Assembly (NCBI RefSeq): GCF_005145045.1
Contig: NZ_CP039692.1
Span: 674,001-738,000 of the forward strand
Source of the DNA: Agrobacterium larrymoorei
GTDB lineage: Bacteria; Pseudomonadota; Alphaproteobacteria; Rhizobiales; Rhizobiaceae
DNA: 64,000 bases
Reading direction: 5' to 3'
Under the pieces are notes generated by a model. The model worked only from the letters and a program-made list of their open reading frames with translations, searched no databases and had not been told where the DNA came from. Positions 62,266 through 64,000 of this stretch are shown here, in pieces (position 1 is the stretch's first letter; each line of letters begins with the position of its first letter). Made by a program: the position numbers and the translations under genes.

Positions 62266-62925
62266 GTGAGCTTGCGGGTTCTGCTTGTTGAAGATGATCA
62301 GGTGCTGGGAGAAGCGCTGCGGGACCACGTAGCCGCGGCCCGGCATGCGGTGGACTGGTTCCAGACGCTGAACGACGCCATGGCCGCGACGGAAACCGTG
62401 AGCTACGGGCTGATCTTGCTGGATCTGCGCCTGCCAGATGGTGAGGGCCTGACCCTGCTGCGCGCGCTGCGCGGCCTGAACGATCCCACGCCCGTCATCA
62501 TTCTGACGGCCCATGATCAGGTCTCCGACAGAATTGAAGGATTGAATGCCGGTGCGGACGATTATCTCGTCAAGCCGTTCAACCTCGGCGAACTGACTGC
62601 AAGAATGCTTGCCGTTTCCCGTCGCTATGAGGGGCGCTCTATGCCTGTCGTGAAGCTGCCGGGCATCGAGATCAATCAGGTGGCGCGAAACATCGTCGTT
62701 GACGGCAAGTCGCTCACATTGAGCGCGCGGGAATGGGCCGTGCTGGAAAAGCTGGTCGAGCGCCCCGGCGCAATCGTCTCGAAGGCGCAGCTTCACGAAA
62801 CGCTTTATGAATTCGGGGCGGAGATAGAGAGCAACACGGTTGAGGTCTATATCAGCCGCTTGCGTAAGAAGATCGGATCGGACCGCGTCGAAACCGTGCG
62901 AGGACTTGGCTATACGATACGTTGA
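62266..62925 (+). CDS. OmpR-family response regulator (PmrA/QseB-like)
   Basis: A 219-residue two-domain regulator starting with GTG at 62266. The receiver has VEDD near 8, phosphoacceptor Asp51 in ILLDLRLPDGEG and the Lys in DYLVKPFNLGEL. The winged-helix domain has LTLSAREWAVLEKLVERPGAIVSKAQL and NTVEVYISRLRKKIG...VRGLGYTIR (about 140-219). It is encoded 60 bases after eptA and just before a sensor kinase. By analogy with PmrC-PmrA-PmrB, it likely activates eptA and other envelope genes. The signal is unknown. Confidence 0.92.
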   Translation: MSLRVLLVEDDQVLGEALRDHVAAARHAVDWFQTLNDAMAATETVSYGLILLDLRLPDGEGLTLLRALRGLNDPTPVIILTAHDQVSDRIEGLNAGADDYLVKPFNLGELTARMLAVSRRYEGRSMPVVKLPGIEINQVARNIVVDGKSLTLSAREWAVLEKLVERPGAIVSKAQLHETLYEFGAEIESNTVEVYISRLRKKIGSDRVETVRGLGYTIR

Positions 62926-62947
62926 TTTCACCCGCTGGAACAACAGC

Positions 62948-64000
62948 ATGACGCGCAAGATGGTGATTGCGCTGGTCAGTGTTCTATCCGTGTCCTGGCT
63001 GGTCGCTTCCGGCCTCGGCGTCATGGTCATGCAGGATGAATTCGCCGAAATCTTCGATAGCGGCGTGCAGGAAACCGCCGAACGCCTGCTACCGCTCATT
63101 GCCGCAGATTTTCGCGAGCAGAGCCCGGAGGCACAACGCCGCCTCACCCAACCCTCTACCGGCGAGGAATACCTGACCTATCAGGTGCGCGACCGGGAAG
63201 GCGAAGTGGTCCTGCGCTCGCATGATGGCGCCATCGAACCATTCGACGTGCCTTTGACGCCCGGCTTCGCCGATACGGATACGCAACGCATCTACACCGT
63301 CGTAACGCCTGAGGGCGATCTCTACCTTCAGGTCGCGGATGCCTTTGCCAACCGTCGCGAGGCGATTGTCGAGGCGGCGAATGCGCTCATTCTTCCCGTG
63401 CTCGTGCTTATACCAGCCAGCATCATCGCGGTCATTCTGGTCATTCGGCGAACGCTGACGCCTATTCAGGAATTGCGAGACGACATCGGGCGCAAGGATG
63501 GCGGCAATCTCGCGCCTGTCGGCACCGAGCAGTTACCGACGGAACTGCATCCCATTGCCCGCTCCGTCAATCTTCTGCTCGAACGATTGCGGTCCGCGCT
63601 GGAGTCCGAACGATCCTTTGCCTCCAACAGCGCGCATGAATTGCGCACACCGATTGCCGGAGCGCTTGCGCAGGCGCAGCGTCTGAAAGCGGATATTCCC
63701 GCCGAATTTGCGTCCCGGGTCGATCAGATCGAACTATCGCTTTCCAACCTTGCGCAGCTTTCAGAGAAACTGCTGCAAATGTCCCGCGCGGAAGCGGGCA
63801 TCGGCATAGCGGAAACCACGATCGATCTCGTGCCAGTAATTGAACTCGTCGTGGAAGATATGAGCCGAACCGAGATCGGAGCGGGGCGAATCCATCTTCA
63901 CCTGCCCATCGATGGCACATTGAAGGGCATGATCAACCCGGATGCCTTCGGCATCGCTCTGCGAAATCTGCTGGAAAACGCGCTCGTTCACAGCCCGGAA
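62948..64000 (+). CDS. Sensor histidine kinase, N-terminal part (runs off window)
   Basis: The first 351 residues are visible from ATG 62948. An in-frame TTG at 62906 would start inside the regulator gene and is an alternative. Membrane helix 1 is at about 5-28 (MVIALVSVLSVSWLVASGLGV), a periplasmic domain spans about 30-140, helix 2 is at about 145-170, and a short HAMP-like linker follows. The H-box is FASNSAHELRTPIAGAL (about 225), with the N-box LRNLLENALVHSPE at the window end. The QseC/PmrB-type layout suggests that it senses an envelope condition and phosphorylates the OmpR-type regulator just upstream. The ATPase domain is cut by the window edge. Confidence 0.9.
   Translation, partial: MTRKMVIALVSVLSVSWLVASGLGVMVMQDEFAEIFDSGVQETAERLLPLIAADFREQSPEAQRRLTQPSTGEEYLTYQVRDREGEVVLRSHDGAIEPFDVPLTPGFADTDTQRIYTVVTPEGDLYLQVADAFANRREAIVEAANALILPVLVLIPASIIAVILVIRRTLTPIQELRDDIGRKDGGNLAPVGTEQLPTELHPIARSVNLLLERLRSALESERSFASNSAHELRTPIAGALAQAQRLKADIPAEFASRVDQIELSLSNLAQLSEKLLQMSRAEAGIGIAETTIDLVPVIELVVEDMSRTEIGAGRIHLHLPIDGTLKGMINPDAFGIALRNLLENALVHSPE

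Noticed and set aside
61936..63147. A 403-codon minus-strand frame spanning eptA, the regulator and the kinase
   Set aside because: It crosses three well-supported plus-strand genes and shows no coherent domain.

Overview
This window reads as chromosomal or chromid DNA of a Rhizobiaceae member, most likely the Agrobacterium/Rhizobium group. The grounds are a succinoglycan (exo) cluster in the Sinorhizobium-type gene order, a Tme/MaeB-type malic enzyme with a phosphotransacetylase-like C-terminal half, RIME-like palindromic repeats, and many solute ABC transporters. No tRNA, rRNA, CRISPR, insertion sequence or phage gene was seen. Everything here was read by eye, with no database search.

Layout. 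1-5.3 kb (minus strand): a sugar ABC transport operon (binding protein, two permeases, ATPase) followed by a sugar isomerase/epimerase and the start of a Gfo/Idh/MocA oxidoreductase. 5.97-21.5 kb (plus strand): a chemotaxis-type operon of HD-GYP response regulator, STAS protein, CheY, CheA, CheW, four tandem MCPs, CheW, CheR and CheB, followed by a ParA/MinD-type ATPase. It has no flagellar genes, CheD or CheZ. 21.5-28.7 kb: a GDP-mannose synthesis enzyme (minus), malic enzyme, a GT39-like membrane glycosyltransferase and a DadA-like oxidoreductase. 28.7-33.6 kb: a ribose-type ABC operon (minus) with a divergent LacI regulator and a double palindromic operator between them. 33.6-49.1 kb: a small rhizobial protein, then exoX-U-V-W-T-H-K-L-A-M-O-N-P. 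49.2-60.2 kb: a GhrA-like reductase, a repeat-rich gap, a large hybrid histidine kinase, a flavoprotein, YigZ, RluA, RsmJ, a small unknown protein, a secreted sugar dehydrogenase, type IB topoisomerase and a secreted unknown protein. 60.5-64 kb: an EptA-type phosphoethanolamine transferase followed by an OmpR-type regulator and a truncated sensor kinase (pmrCAB-like).

How parts work together. The chemotaxis operon is translationally coupled from the HD-GYP regulator to CheW by four successive ATGA overlaps. Its four receptors share almost the same signalling domain and C-terminal tail but carry about 2, 4, 3 and 1 HAMP-like units, and each receptor gene is followed by an intercistronic hairpin. 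A c-di-GMP phosphodiesterase output and a possible array-positioning ATPase in one operon suggest a dedicated, perhaps non-flagellar, signalling array. The exo block supplies repeat-unit glycosyltransferases, pyruvyl and succinyl decoration, flippase, chain-length control, UDP-glucose synthesis, a depolymerase and the ExoX inhibitor. It stops exactly where exoY, exoF and exoQ would follow in Sinorhizobium, and it lacks exoI.

Most notable: the HAMP-number ladder with homogenised signalling domains and a shared non-canonical tail; the HD-GYP/STAS/ParA additions to the che operon; a compact three-way-junction-like leader before the malic enzyme; a five-hairpin intergenic element at 50.3 kb; and the pmrCAB-like module at the right edge.
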